DNA from: Spartinivicinus ruber
GTDB taxonomy: Bacteria > Pseudomonadota > Gammaproteobacteria > Pseudomonadales > Zooshikellaceae
Length of the DNA: 64,000 bases
Direction of reading: 5' to 3'
Assembly (NCBI RefSeq): GCF_011009015.1
Contig: NZ_CP048878.1
Coordinates: 5,675,001-5,739,000, forward strand
Each line of letters begins with the position of its first letter. Within the stretch, counting starts at the first letter, position 1. Positions 27,180-36,136 of the stretch are shown here, in pieces. The notes below the pieces were generated by a model. That model did not search any database, had not been told where the DNA came from, and worked only from the letters and a program-made list of their open reading frames with translations. Both the position numbers and the translations under genes were made by a program.

Positions 27180-27475
27180 GCTAATATCCCTTGATTGAAT
27201 TCAATCAAATGTGTGCAGTCTAACGATAAATCGACCATACTAGTTAAGTTGGCAGCAGTTCACAACACTTGGTAATAAAGGAGCAGCTTTTTATCACTTT
27301 GATAATTTAGGGAAGCACAGCTTCCACAAATAAATCAGTAGCTTCCTTTTAAGCTATCTGGTAGTTTCTCCGCTCCTAAAAGGAATTTATCCGGTTGGGG
27401 CGGGCAGATGAGCCAAAGTGACATAGCCAGCTGCTGATCGATGGGAAAATTTCTTGAATGTGAGGCTGTAAAAAT
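27180..27475. other. Intergenic region between divergent sfsA and dksA
   Basis: 296 bases without a gene; it must hold the promoters of both divergent genes. I see no strong palindrome or repeat. Confidence 0.4.
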
Positions 27476-27919
27476 ATGTCAGCACAAAATAAGACAGACA
27501 CCGGCAACCTGTTAAAAAGCTTCACTCCTTACCAAGCGAAAGAGGGTGAGGAATATATGAATGAGAAGCAGCTTGCCCACTTTGCAGGCATCTTGCAAAC
27601 CTGGAAAACAGAGCTGATGGAAGAGGTTGACCGCACCGTCTCCCATATGAAAGATGAAGCAGCCAACTTTCCTGACCCTGCCGACCGCGCTAGCCAAGAA
27701 GAAGAGTTTAGCCTTGAGCTAAGAACGCGCGACCGCGAACGTAAGCTAATCAAAAAGATTGAAAAAACCTTAGAGCGAATTGAAGGCGACGATTACGGCT
27801 TTTGTGACGCCTGCGGTGTAGAGATTGGTATTCGCCGGCTAGAAGCAAGACCCACAGCGACACTATGCATCGACTGCAAAACTTTAGCTGAAATCAAAGA
27901 GCGTCAAACAGGCATCTAA
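27476..27919 (+). CDS. dksA: RNA polymerase-binding transcription factor DksA
   Basis: 147 aa. DksA enters the RNA polymerase secondary channel and with ppGpp redirects transcription in the stringent response. The coiled coil carries the two tip aspartates (D67 and D70 in [12 protein letters not shown]). The zinc finger CDAC...CIDC has all four cysteines, unlike the Cys-poor DksA2 paralogue. A terminator follows at 27954-27983. Confidence 0.96.
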   Translation: MSAQNKTDTGNLLKSFTPYQAKEGEEYMNEKQLAHFAGILQTWKTELMEEVDRTVSHMKDEAANFPDPADRASQEEEFSLELRTRDRERKLIKKIEKTLERIEGDDYGFCDACGVEIGIRRLEARPTATLCIDCKTLAEIKERQTGI

Positions 27920-27953
27920 TTTCGAACACTATTATTTAGCAAATACACAATAT

Positions 27954-27983
27954 GCCATGGTCTTTCTACACCATGGCTTTTCT
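27954..27983 (+). terminator. dksA terminator
   Basis: GCCATGG (27954-27960) pairs with CCATGGC (27971-27977), followed by TTTTCT. Confidence 0.75.
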
Positions 27984-28125
27984 ATTCCATGGTATAGTCG
28001 CTTTTAACAGCAAGATTTTGAATACTTGCTAGCCAGCCGAACAACTGGGTAAGATAGCCAAGAAAAATTATTTTAAAATTCATTAGCTTAATGATTCACT
28101 AAAAAGACAATTTGTTACTAAGTGA

Positions 28126-29031
28126 ATGACTGCCCCACAATATATTGGACGTTTTGCCCCATCCCCTACTGGCCCACTCCACTTTGGCTCGCTAGTCAGC
28201 GCTGTTGCCAGCTACCTTGATGCCAAAGCCAACCAAGGCCAATGGCTGATTCGGATTGAAGATATTGATCCGCCCCGCGAACAACCCGGCGCTACTGACT
28301 TAATTCTAAAAGCCCTTGACGTCTATGGTTTGAGCTGGGATGGGCCGGTGGTTTATCAGTCACAACGAAGTGAGCTTTATAAAGCTGCCTTAGCAAGTTT
28401 GCAAGCTGAGGGTTTTAGCTTCTTTTGTACCTGTTCACGTAGGCAGCTAACAGGCCAGCCGGTTTATCCTGGCCATTGTCATGACAAAACCTTAGAGCCC
28501 GATGATGATCATTCAATCAAGGTAAAAACCGCCAGCTATAAAGTAATATTTGACGACCTTATTCAAGGAATTCAGCAATGTCAGTTCGGTGTTGATGACG
28601 GAGACTTTGTAGTATTTCGTAAAGATGGCTTATTTGCCTATCAACTTGCCGTCACCGTAGATGACCAAGATCAGGGAATTACCCATATTGTCAGAGGCTC
28701 AGACCTGCTAACATCCACCCATAAACAATGCCTGCTACAGCAGTATTTAAACTATCAAACCCCTTACTATGCTCACCACCCAGTTATAAAAAAAACAGAT
28801 GGTAGCAAGCTCAGCAAACAGACTTTTGCCAAGCCTCTCCCTCTAGATATGCCTGCTCCACAGCTGCTACAAGCTTTGGTGGCACTAGGACAAAAGCCTC
28901 CTCTAGCACTAGCCGATGGCTCTGTAAGTGAAATCCTTGAATGGGGCATACAGCACTGGCAACTAAAAAAAGTACCTAACGAAATGGGAATACCTGAAGA
29001 CTCGTTACAGAAGAGGCAATATAAAGATTAA
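28126..29031 (+). CDS. gluQ: Glutamyl-Q tRNA(Asp) synthetase
   Basis: 301-aa paralogue of the GluRS catalytic core that attaches glutamate to queuosine at the anticodon of tRNA-Asp. It lacks the anticodon-binding domain, as the family does. The HIGH-like motif is PTGPLHFGSL (15-24) and the KMSKS-like motif is KLSKQ near 228. The zinc site residues C-T-C ... Y...C lie in FFCTCSRRQLTGQPVYPGHC. dksA-gluQ is a conserved pair. Its stop codon overlaps the convergent flagellin stop by a few bases. Confidence 0.95.
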   Translation: MTAPQYIGRFAPSPTGPLHFGSLVSAVASYLDAKANQGQWLIRIEDIDPPREQPGATDLILKALDVYGLSWDGPVVYQSQRSELYKAALASLQAEGFSFFCTCSRRQLTGQPVYPGHCHDKTLEPDDDHSIKVKTASYKVIFDDLIQGIQQCQFGVDDGDFVVFRKDGLFAYQLAVTVDDQDQGITHIVRGSDLLTSTHKQCLLQQYLNYQTPYYAHHPVIKKTDGSKLSKQTFAKPLPLDMPAPQLLQALVALGQKPPLALADGSVSEILEWGIQHWQLKKVPNEMGIPEDSLQKRQYKD

Positions 29032-31154
29032 AACTCCAACAATTTTAATACTTGTTGTGGCCTGATGTTCGCTTGAGCCAATACCGAAATAGAAGCTTGC
29101 TGTAATAACTGTGCTTTTGCTAGATTGGCCGTCTCTTGGGCAAAATCAGCATCTCGAATTCTCGAAACTGCGGAGGCCAGCTTCTCTCGTTGATTTAACA
29201 AATTATCGACGCTGGAAACAAAGCGATTGTGCAAGCCGCCTAGTTGCGCTTGCTGAAAAGCCAGGCGCTGAAGACTATTATCAACTGCTGTGAGCACCAG
29301 ACTTGCCCCATCGACAGTAGCAATACTAGCAAACTTCAGCGGTATACTATCCGCTAGATCACCAAACTCACCTACGCTAAAGCCCGCATTAGCAATACCA
29401 CCAGATGCCGTCGTTGAGCTCAACGTGATTTTACCTGCCGATATCAGCTCAATAGCACTTAAATGCGGGTTGTTATTATTAATCACATTGGGGCTAGGTG
29501 GTTCGACAGTTGAAAAGCCTGCCTCTGCAATATTGGCCGTTTCATTTTCAAACACGATATTCCGGCCATCAGCTGCTTCTAACCGAAATGAGGGGCCAAT
29601 ACTCCCTGCAGCAAAGTGCGGGTCCACCACAAACTCAGCCACCACCCCTGTCACTCCAGTATGCTGATTGACTGAGCCAACCACCTTGCGAGCAATATCT
29701 TCCGCTGAATCTGAGGCACTGAAGTTAATTTCAACAGTTACTCCATTAATATCAACCGACTCTTGGCGGGCATTGCCTGGCGTAATGGTATAACCAATCA
29801 CAACATTAGGTAGTGCTCTAGCAACCACCCCAGTTTGGTCACTCACCGCGTTAATGGCTGCTGCTTTGGCAATAGCGCTGGCACTTTTCGCTGTTGAAGA
29901 GGCATTGTCATCCAAACTGGAAGAAGCACCGACAGATACTCCGTTAATCACCAAGTCACCAGCTGCTAAAGCTTGATCAGTAACTCGCCGGCCAATCGCC
30001 CCACTATTACTACCACTAAAAGTGCCAGGCCGCAGACCCGTAATTAAGTGGCTATCACGAAATCGCTGATCAAGTACAATAGGCGAGCCTGTTTGGGAAA
30101 CCAAAGTAAAAGTACCGGAATAAACCTGTGAGGCACCACTATTGCCCACCCCCACTGCGGCTGAAATACCCGAAAAATTATCATCGTACTGAATATTTCT
30201 GCCATCAGCGGCAACCAACGTAATCCCGGTATTGATGTTACCTGTATCAACTGCTGTTACCTGAGTTAGTCCAGCAGAACCATTGATAGCATCTGCAACG
30301 TTTTGGCGGTTAACATCCGCCGATTGTCCAGAGTCTGTCGCTACATTAATGGCTACGCCGTTGATATTGATAGTGGTTGCGGCAACGGTGGCATTGGTTG
30401 CAGATGGGCCAGAGTAACCAACTGTATTGGCATCAACTCGGGCTGCCACTCCAGTAAAAGAAGAGGCCCGATTTATGGCTACAGCTTTAGCTATAGCACT
30501 GAACTCTGGGTTTGCAGTAGATAACGCATCATCTACCGCCAACGAGTCACCAATTTCAACCCCATTAATAATCACATCACCCCGAACAAAGGAGGAAGTA
30601 GTCAGGGCAACATTAGCTGACGAAATACCGGCTGTAAGTGAAGTACCTAACGAAGCTGTGGTAGTACTTGGAATAGTGACCCGAACAACTTCTCCCAGAT
30701 CAGTACCTGACTGAATAATATGGTGAGTAAAACTGCCATCCAGTAATTTCTGACCATTAAAACTTGAGTTTGCTGCAGCAGTTTGTATTTCCTGAATTAA
30801 CTGCTGTGCCTCTTCATCTAACGCTGCACGATCAACATCATCATTATTGCCATTTGCCGACTGCAAGGCTAACTCCCGAATCCGCAATAACAAGCTGGTG
30901 ATTACCCCTAAAGTTCCCTCAGCAGTTTGCAGCAAAGAAATACCATCATTAGCATTACGCACACTGGCAAACGTGCTGAAAATGGTTGTATCAAACTGTA
31001 TGGTATTAGCAAATCCTGCTGGATTATCTCTGGCACCATTGATGCGTAATCCCGAAGCCAGCCGCTCAAGAGCCGTATCCTGGGCCCGCTGGCTTTGATC
31101 TACATGCCGTTGCACCAGCAAAGAAGTAAGGTTGGTATTTAAAGACTGCACCAT
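29028..31154 (-). CDS. Large flagellin with duplicated central region
   Basis: 708 aa, against ~280-500 for common flagellins. The conserved N-terminal D0/D1 (NTNLTSLLVQRHVDQSQRAQDTALERLASGLRINGARDNPAGFA) and C-terminal D1/D0 (ASAVSRIRDADFAQETANLAKAQLLQQASISVLAQAN) are intact. Between them two related modules of ~150 residues start GDVIINGVEIG (~190) and GDLVINGVSVG (~393), each with an S.AIAKA.AIN helix, an ININGV/VDINGV strand and an end ADGRNI. These resemble flagellin IN-motif repeats and would form surface D2/D3 domains. No other flagellar gene is nearby, so it is a solitary, probably accessory filament protein. Confidence 0.92.
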   Translation of the reverse strand: MVQSLNTNLTSLLVQRHVDQSQRAQDTALERLASGLRINGARDNPAGFANTIQFDTTIFSTFASVRNANDGISLLQTAEGTLGVITSLLLRIRELALQSANGNNDDVDRAALDEEAQQLIQEIQTAAANSSFNGQKLLDGSFTHHIIQSGTDLGEVVRVTIPSTTTASLGTSLTAGISSANVALTTSSFVRGDVIINGVEIGDSLAVDDALSTANPEFSAIAKAVAINRASSFTGVAARVDANTVGYSGPSATNATVAATTININGVAINVATDSGQSADVNRQNVADAINGSAGLTQVTAVDTGNINTGITLVAADGRNIQYDDNFSGISAAVGVGNSGASQVYSGTFTLVSQTGSPIVLDQRFRDSHLITGLRPGTFSGSNSGAIGRRVTDQALAAGDLVINGVSVGASSSLDDNASSTAKSASAIAKAAAINAVSDQTGVVARALPNVVIGYTITPGNARQESVDINGVTVEINFSASDSAEDIARKVVGSVNQHTGVTGVVAEFVVDPHFAAGSIGPSFRLEAADGRNIVFENETANIAEAGFSTVEPPSPNVINNNNPHLSAIELISAGKITLSSTTASGGIANAGFSVGEFGDLADSIPLKFASIATVDGASLVLTAVDNSLQRLAFQQAQLGGLHNRFVSSVDNLLNQREKLASAVSRIRDADFAQETANLAKAQLLQQASISVLAQANIRPQQVLKLLEF

Positions 31155-31228
31155 AATCCACCCACCCCGGCAGATATGACAAAAACTTTAACATTTTGTA
31201 AGAATAGATGAGATTAAAGTGCAGCAAT

Positions 31229-31258
31229 AAAAAAACCGCCCATTCTGGCGGTTTTTTT
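31229..31258. terminator. Terminator between the lectin-protease gene and flagellin
   Basis: AAAAAAACCGCC and GGCGGTTTTTTT surround a CATTCT loop; a classical intrinsic terminator usable in both directions. It isolates the flagellin gene from the upstream gene on the same strand. Confidence 0.88.
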
Positions 31259-31276
31259 ATTTAAAAGTTATGACTG

Positions 31277-32899
31277 CTAATTACACTGAGGCTTTTGATG
31301 CATTACTTCAGCAAATGCATCAAAAAGATCTTTACCTGTGGGGTTAGTGTAATTTGATGGGAACATTGATAACCCATAGCTGCGATATTTAGACCAGGTT
31401 ACAGGCATTGCAGCTTCGTTAGTTACATGGCGGATAACCAATTTATCGTAAGCTTGTAATGCTTTATCAATTTTACTTCGATTATTAGTGCCATGCGCTT
31501 TTAACGCTAATAAATATTTTTTCACGTCATGAACAAAGTTTTCTTGATGATGTTTTTCTGGAGCTAAATCACCTTGAATACCTTTTAAGCTACAAACAAA
31601 CTGATCAACTTTACTTGCATCAAATAACGTCTTTGATTTTTGCGTAGCATAGCCCTCTTTCCAAGCTGCTGAGTGATATGCATAACGTAGTTCTTTAATA
31701 TTATTTAAGTAGTTAGTCGTCATTTGCTGAAGACTTAGTTTTTTACTAAATGCTTCTGGATAATGATGCTCTGGATACACTTCTCGATGAAATGGACTAC
31801 CTTCTTTTGATTTGATGCCACCAGACATAAACTCTGATGCTAAAATATATTCTGCGTAAGGGGAAAAGTTACTGATATTAGCCCAAAATGCTTCATTACA
31901 TAATGTAGACAAATCTAGCAGCGCTAGTTTTTGACCCGAGATAGTTTTAATATACTTTAACAGTTCTCTAGCATCTTCAGCTAGCAGTCTTCTTTCAAAT
32001 AAACTGCCTTTATTCGGCCCACCATGCCCTCTTACTAAAAAGCTAAAGCGCAAGTTTTTATTAGGGTTAGCTTGCTTTTCTTTGGCTACTACTTTATCCA
32101 AGTATTTTTTGAAAAATGTTAGCAGCTGTTTGCTGTGCTGTTTTTCTAACTGCTCATCGCTACGATCATGTTTGTGTAATATTGATTGTTGCAACATAAT
32201 ATTTTGAGGCTCTAACGAACGATTTTGCTGCCACTTTTCATCGTTTCCTAAGTCATAACCTTCAACTTTATCTAAATAAATAACTGCATTGTAGAGTTTA
32301 AAATCACCTTTTTCACGAACATCACTTTGGCCTTCCCAACCTCTATTTTCATACTGCCCCCATAAATTGACAGAAATCATGATGTCGCGAATATCTTTAT
32401 TCTGCGTAGGCTTTTTCGTTGGTGTAGTTGTTGTGTTTGGCTTTTCTGATTTAACCCACTGCCATTGCTGGTTTGGCCCACCATGAAATTGCCATACTCC
32501 AATCGCTTGACGGTCAGCATAGTAATCTAAGGCCATGTAAGGATTGCTTTGGTTATGCAAGCTGTTTCCTGACCAGCGCCAGCGCTGATACATTTCTGAA
32601 TTACACTGAGCAATATAGGCAGTTTTGTTGTAAGTCACATTACGCCCAACCTCTAAACACTTATCTGGTGCATGCTTGGGGTGAAGCCGACCTAAACTAT
32701 CCATTAACCATTGCTGATTAGCATTTTCATGACAGCTATAGGGGATGACAGGGGTTTTATTTGCTGTTTGTGCACCAAATACATCAAGGCAAAGCCCTGT
32801 GCCAGACTTGAGTTGTTGATATTCCGCAGCATTAACAGCCTGAACAGCAGATACAGACAGGCTAAGAACCATTGTTGGTAGTAAATAACTTGCTTTCAT
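31277..32899 (-). CDS. Secreted ricin-lectin protein with clostripain-like domain
   Basis: 540 aa. The signal peptide ends near AVNAA (residue 25). Residues ~26-150 form a ricin B-type lectin domain (CLDVFGAQTAN, the QQW triads NQQWLMD, YQRWRW and NQQWQW). A short TP-rich linker follows. From ~168 the sequence resembles C11/clostripain-like clan CD peptidases, with a candidate catalytic His in FLVRGHGG (H292) and Cys in LALLDLSTLCNEAFW (C334), followed by AEYILASE. The peptidase call rests on these motifs alone. Predicted to be exported, bind glycans and cut proteins. Divergent from the astacin gene. Confidence 0.65.
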   Translation of the reverse strand: MKASYLLPTMVLSLSVSAVQAVNAAEYQQLKSGTGLCLDVFGAQTANKTPVIPYSCHENANQQWLMDSLGRLHPKHAPDKCLEVGRNVTYNKTAYIAQCNSEMYQRWRWSGNSLHNQSNPYMALDYYADRQAIGVWQFHGGPNQQWQWVKSEKPNTTTTPTKKPTQNKDIRDIMISVNLWGQYENRGWEGQSDVREKGDFKLYNAVIYLDKVEGYDLGNDEKWQQNRSLEPQNIMLQQSILHKHDRSDEQLEKQHSKQLLTFFKKYLDKVVAKEKQANPNKNLRFSFLVRGHGGPNKGSLFERRLLAEDARELLKYIKTISGQKLALLDLSTLCNEAFWANISNFSPYAEYILASEFMSGGIKSKEGSPFHREVYPEHHYPEAFSKKLSLQQMTTNYLNNIKELRYAYHSAAWKEGYATQKSKTLFDASKVDQFVCSLKGIQGDLAPEKHHQENFVHDVKKYLLALKAHGTNNRSKIDKALQAYDKLVIRHVTNEAAMPVTWSKYRSYGLSMFPSNYTNPTGKDLFDAFAEVMHQKPQCN

Positions 32900-33413
32900 T
32901 GGTGAGTCTCTATTTTGTTTTGAACGTTTGATAAAAATCAGCTGTGCGAAATTTAAACAAAACAGAAAAAGAAAAGTGTGAAGCCAGTCTGAAGAATGGT
33001 CATTTTTTACACAGTGTTTACATTTTTAGAGATATGTCGACTATTTCTGAAAGACGGCTATTTCCTAATAGCATAAAAACACTCGAAAGGTGGGTAGAGG
33101 TATTTAGTTTCAGGGACAAAGATAACTTCTTTTCTTCAAAAGCACTTTTCAAAGATTATTGGTTGATATTGTAGTGCTGAGAAAGTAGTAGCATTCCATG
33201 CTTATAACTATTTCTAAGCAATAAAGACTCATTCAAAGCAGTAAATGAAGGAGAATATTGCTATTTGAGATAAACATGTTTTATCCATTCAAACCAGCTC
33301 ACAGAAAACTCCAAAATAAGAGCCTTGCCGATCATTTTGTGAACACAAACAAAAACTAACGTTCGTTTGTGATTATTATTCAGCCAGTTTTTACATCACT
33401 GGAGAATTAATAA
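32900..33413. other. Divergent promoter region of two secreted-protease genes
   Basis: 514 bases without a convincing gene. CACAAAC (33344-33350) and GTTTGTG (33365-33371) form an inverted repeat ~45 bp before the astacin start; it could be an operator. GGAG at 33401-33404 is the ribosome site for the astacin gene. Confidence 0.4.
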
Positions 33414-35360
33414 ATGAGCATCAAGCATTCATTAACAGCATTAGCCGCAGCAATATCAGTAACAACAGGCACAGCTTCTGCCTATAGTGAACTTGATGCG
33501 AATGCAGATAAATTCGAAAAAACTGTTCAGTCCTACTTTCAAGAAACAGGACAAGCAGCAACCGTTCAGACAATTAACGGCAAAGCCCTTGTTCAAGGCG
33601 ACATCCTAGTTGGTACTGAAGAAGACATACAAACCTATGGAATCGAACCTCTTGTAGTAAGAAAAGCAAGCGAATCTGATGCAGCTGATGTTTACGAACA
33701 AGATGGAGCGTTTATAGCCCATAGCTCTTGGGGTGGCAAGACAACCTGGCCAAAAGGTATTGTTCCTTACGAGTTTGCCCCAGAATACCCTAAGCACCTT
33801 CGTGAAAAGATGAAAACAGGGATGAAATGGATTGAAGAGGCTGCCAACATTAAATTTGTTGAGAGAACGACAGAAAAAGATTACATCCATATTTTTGAAG
33901 ATGGGGGTGCTTACTCACTACTAGGTAAAACAGGTGGACGCCAGCCTCTCTCCTACACTGACGGATATGCCCTAGGCACAACAGCACATGAGTTAATGCA
34001 CGCCCTAGGCTTTATGCACGAACAAACAAGATATGACCGGGATGACTATATCACTATTAACTGGAACAACATATCCGATGACTGGAAAAGCCAATATAGA
34101 AAGCTAGGCGAGTACTCTATTAAATACGGCCGTTACGATTACCACTCTATTATGCATTATGGTGGTGGTAGAGCCATGACAACAAAAGACCCTAGTTACC
34201 AGCGCATCATTGGTCAAAGGGCAGCGCTAAGCGAAGGTGACATCAAAGCTTTGCAGGCAGCGTATGGAAAGCCAGAAGCCAAAGTAACAAACACCGCCCC
34301 AATTTTATCATTATCCAGCAGCTCTACTTCGTTAATAGCCGGTAGCAACTATGGACTTAGAGTGCGTATTAGTGATGGTGAAACTGAAGCAAGCCAACTA
34401 AAGGTTTCAGCCCAGTCAAATAACCAGGCTGTCCTGTCTAACTATGACATATCAGTAAAACCTGGGCGTGATAATAACGAACGCTTAATTATGTTACAAA
34501 CTCGTCAACAAGCATCAAAGGGTAAAGCAACCGTTTCAGTTGAAGTTGTGGATGGGCATGGGTATTCAACAAAGCGTAGTTTTGTACTGAATGTTGCTCC
34601 TCAGAAAGTAACTGTAACCCCTACCACTACAACTACTACTCCCACGACAACGACAACCAATACTAAAGCCACTAGAACAAGTAGCTATAAAGCATTCATT
34701 ACGGAAAGCAACAAAAACTTATGTTTGGATATTAAAGGTGGAAGTGCAAAAGCTACTGCATCTGTTGTAGTACAGACTTGTAAAACACAATATAGCCAGC
34801 AATGGGCAACGTTCAGTGATGGAACTATCCGCCCAAGACAAACTACTTCATTATGTCTGGATGTAAATTCAAAAAATCAAAACCTAACGCAATTAAACAA
34901 TTGTAATGGTCAAAGTAGTCAAAAATGGGAAATCAATGGCAAATTCATCAAAAATGCGAGTAGCAGTTACTCTGTATTAGATGTCTTTTACTCTCATCCA
35001 TATGGCCAAGGTGCTCATGTTGGAATATGGCCTAAACACGGCTATAACAACCAACAATGGAAGTTAGGACAAGAACCTGTACAAACTGTTTCTACAGTAG
35101 CAGAAGTTTATAAACACTGTAGTTTTGGTGGCTATAAAGTTAGCTTAAAACCTGGCCGTTACACCTTAAAGCAGTTGCAAGCACTGGGAATGCAAAATGA
35201 TGACATCTCATCATTAAAAGTAAGTGCAGGATATGAAGTTATACTTTACCAACATGATCAGTTCAGCGGCTGGAAAACGTCACGCTCTTCAGACACTAGC
35301 TGTTTTGTTCAATACGGTATAAACGACACTATCTCATCTATTGAAGTTCGCAAAAAATAA
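33414..35360 (+). CDS. Secreted astacin metalloprotease with ricin-lectin and crystallin domains
   Basis: 648 aa. Signal peptide (ends TASA), propeptide to ~105, then an M12A astacin domain: HELMHALGFMH (zinc ligands H192, H196, H202), ERD-like QTRYDRDD, and Met-turn SIMHY (245-249). A ~100-residue Ig/cadherin-like domain begins NTAPILSLSSSST (~295). A threonine-rich linker (~400-418) leads to a ricin B-type lectin (~425-555, with CLDIKGG, QQWATF, QKWEING and NQQWKL). A C-terminal beta/gamma-crystallin fold follows (VYKHCSFGGYKVSLKPGRYTL, ILYQHDQFSGWKT). Likely secreted, acting on glycosylated targets; a possible virulence or prey-degrading factor. Confidence 0.9.
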   Translation: MSIKHSLTALAAAISVTTGTASAYSELDANADKFEKTVQSYFQETGQAATVQTINGKALVQGDILVGTEEDIQTYGIEPLVVRKASESDAADVYEQDGAFIAHSSWGGKTTWPKGIVPYEFAPEYPKHLREKMKTGMKWIEEAANIKFVERTTEKDYIHIFEDGGAYSLLGKTGGRQPLSYTDGYALGTTAHELMHALGFMHEQTRYDRDDYITINWNNISDDWKSQYRKLGEYSIKYGRYDYHSIMHYGGGRAMTTKDPSYQRIIGQRAALSEGDIKALQAAYGKPEAKVTNTAPILSLSSSSTSLIAGSNYGLRVRISDGETEASQLKVSAQSNNQAVLSNYDISVKPGRDNNERLIMLQTRQQASKGKATVSVEVVDGHGYSTKRSFVLNVAPQKVTVTPTTTTTTPTTTTTNTKATRTSSYKAFITESNKNLCLDIKGGSAKATASVVVQTCKTQYSQQWATFSDGTIRPRQTTSLCLDVNSKNQNLTQLNNCNGQSSQKWEINGKFIKNASSSYSVLDVFYSHPYGQGAHVGIWPKHGYNNQQWKLGQEPVQTVSTVAEVYKHCSFGGYKVSLKPGRYTLKQLQALGMQNDDISSLKVSAGYEVILYQHDQFSGWKTSRSSDTSCFVQYGINDTISSIEVRKK

Positions 35361-35382
35361 TAAAAATCAAAAAAAACAGCAT

Positions 35383-35406
35383 GGGGTGTATTTACACCCC
35401 TTTTAA
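35383..35406 (+). terminator. Terminator after the astacin gene
   Basis: GGGGTGTA (35383-35390) and TACACCCC (35393-35400) form a tight stem, followed by TTTTAAATTTT. Confidence 0.75.
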
Positions 35407-35429
35407 ATTTTCACCTATAGAGAAAAACA

Positions 35430-35831
35430 GTGGGCTTAATGAAACAATTAATACTAATTTTACTTGGTTTATCTATTCAGGCAGTTGCCGTTGCAACTGA
35501 GTTTAAGCAAGTACATATTTCAGGCACAGTGAATTATTCAAAAACTGTTGAATTACCGGAAAATGCAACGTTTAAAGTTAGACTAATCGATGTATCAATA
35601 AGAGACGCTAAAAGTAAAGTAATCTCAGAGCAAAGCATGAAAGTATCAAGCCAGCCAGGCTTTTATCAGTTACCTGTCGATCTTAAATACATCAAATCAT
35701 CAAATAATTACGAAGTAGAAGCATTTATTAAGGTTGATGGCAAAAGCTGGTTTCTTAATACATCCGTTCAACCCGCATTCACAAAAGAAACTCAAGACAG
35801 AGTTGATTTAAACTTAGATTTTGTAAAATAA
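35430..35831 (+). CDS. YbaY/YscW-like secreted protein
   Basis: 133 aa (130 if the ATG at 35439 is used instead of the GTG). A signal peptide (ILILLGLSIQAVAVA) with no lipobox cysteine precedes a single beta-sandwich domain resembling the YbaY/YscW family: ISGTVNYSKTVELPENATFKVRLIDVSIRDAKSKVISEQ and NNYEVEAFIKVDGK. Family members are often lipoproteins or pilotin-like; the one here would be soluble in the periplasm or secreted. It lies behind the astacin gene but after a terminator. Confidence 0.65.
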   Translation: MGLMKQLILILLGLSIQAVAVATEFKQVHISGTVNYSKTVELPENATFKVRLIDVSIRDAKSKVISEQSMKVSSQPGFYQLPVDLKYIKSSNNYEVEAFIKVDGKSWFLNTSVQPAFTKETQDRVDLNLDFVK

Positions 35832-35959
35832 AAGACTGTATAAGCCAGTTACATACTGGCTTTTGCTATCTCTCTTTCAGCACACCTAAACAAGCTACTC
35901 CTTTCCCCGCCCCAATTTCTGCTTTACTATGAAATAAAAATCTACAACAGGTTACGGGT

Positions 35960-36136
35960 ATGTATATTTACCGACTGGTTCTGTTATTGGTGGTAGGCAT
36001 TTACCTGTTTTCTCCTGCCATTATGGATTGGTGGATTGAGTCCACGACAGAATGGTATCGGCCTTATTTGTTGTGGCTAATTTTGATTGTGGTGGGCTTT
36101 TTACTGCAAACTCAGCGAGGGTCTGATGAACTTTGA
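35960..36136 (+). CDS. cbrX: CbrX-like small membrane protein
   Basis: A 58-codon ORF beginning MYIYRLVLLLVVGIYLFSP, with two hydrophobic helices (residues ~4-20 and ~36-50) separated by a Trp-rich loop (MDWWIESTTEW). It ends in the overlapping cbrA start region; 11 bp are shared. In Pseudomonas a small ORF, cbrX, of the same size and position overlaps the start of cbrA and is needed for its translation. The match is by position, length and helix content. Confidence 0.75.
   Translation: MYIYRLVLLLVVGIYLFSPAIMDWWIESTTEWYRPYLLWLILIVVGFLLQTQRGSDEL

Noticed and set aside
31164-31190. Sigma28-like promoter before flagellin (TAAAGTTT-N11-GCCG on the minus strand)
   Set aside because: The -35 is perfect and the spacing right, but the -10 is GCCGGGGT instead of GCCGATAA, and the start would leave a leader of only a few bases without a ribosome site. 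Probably chance, though a start-site map could revive it.
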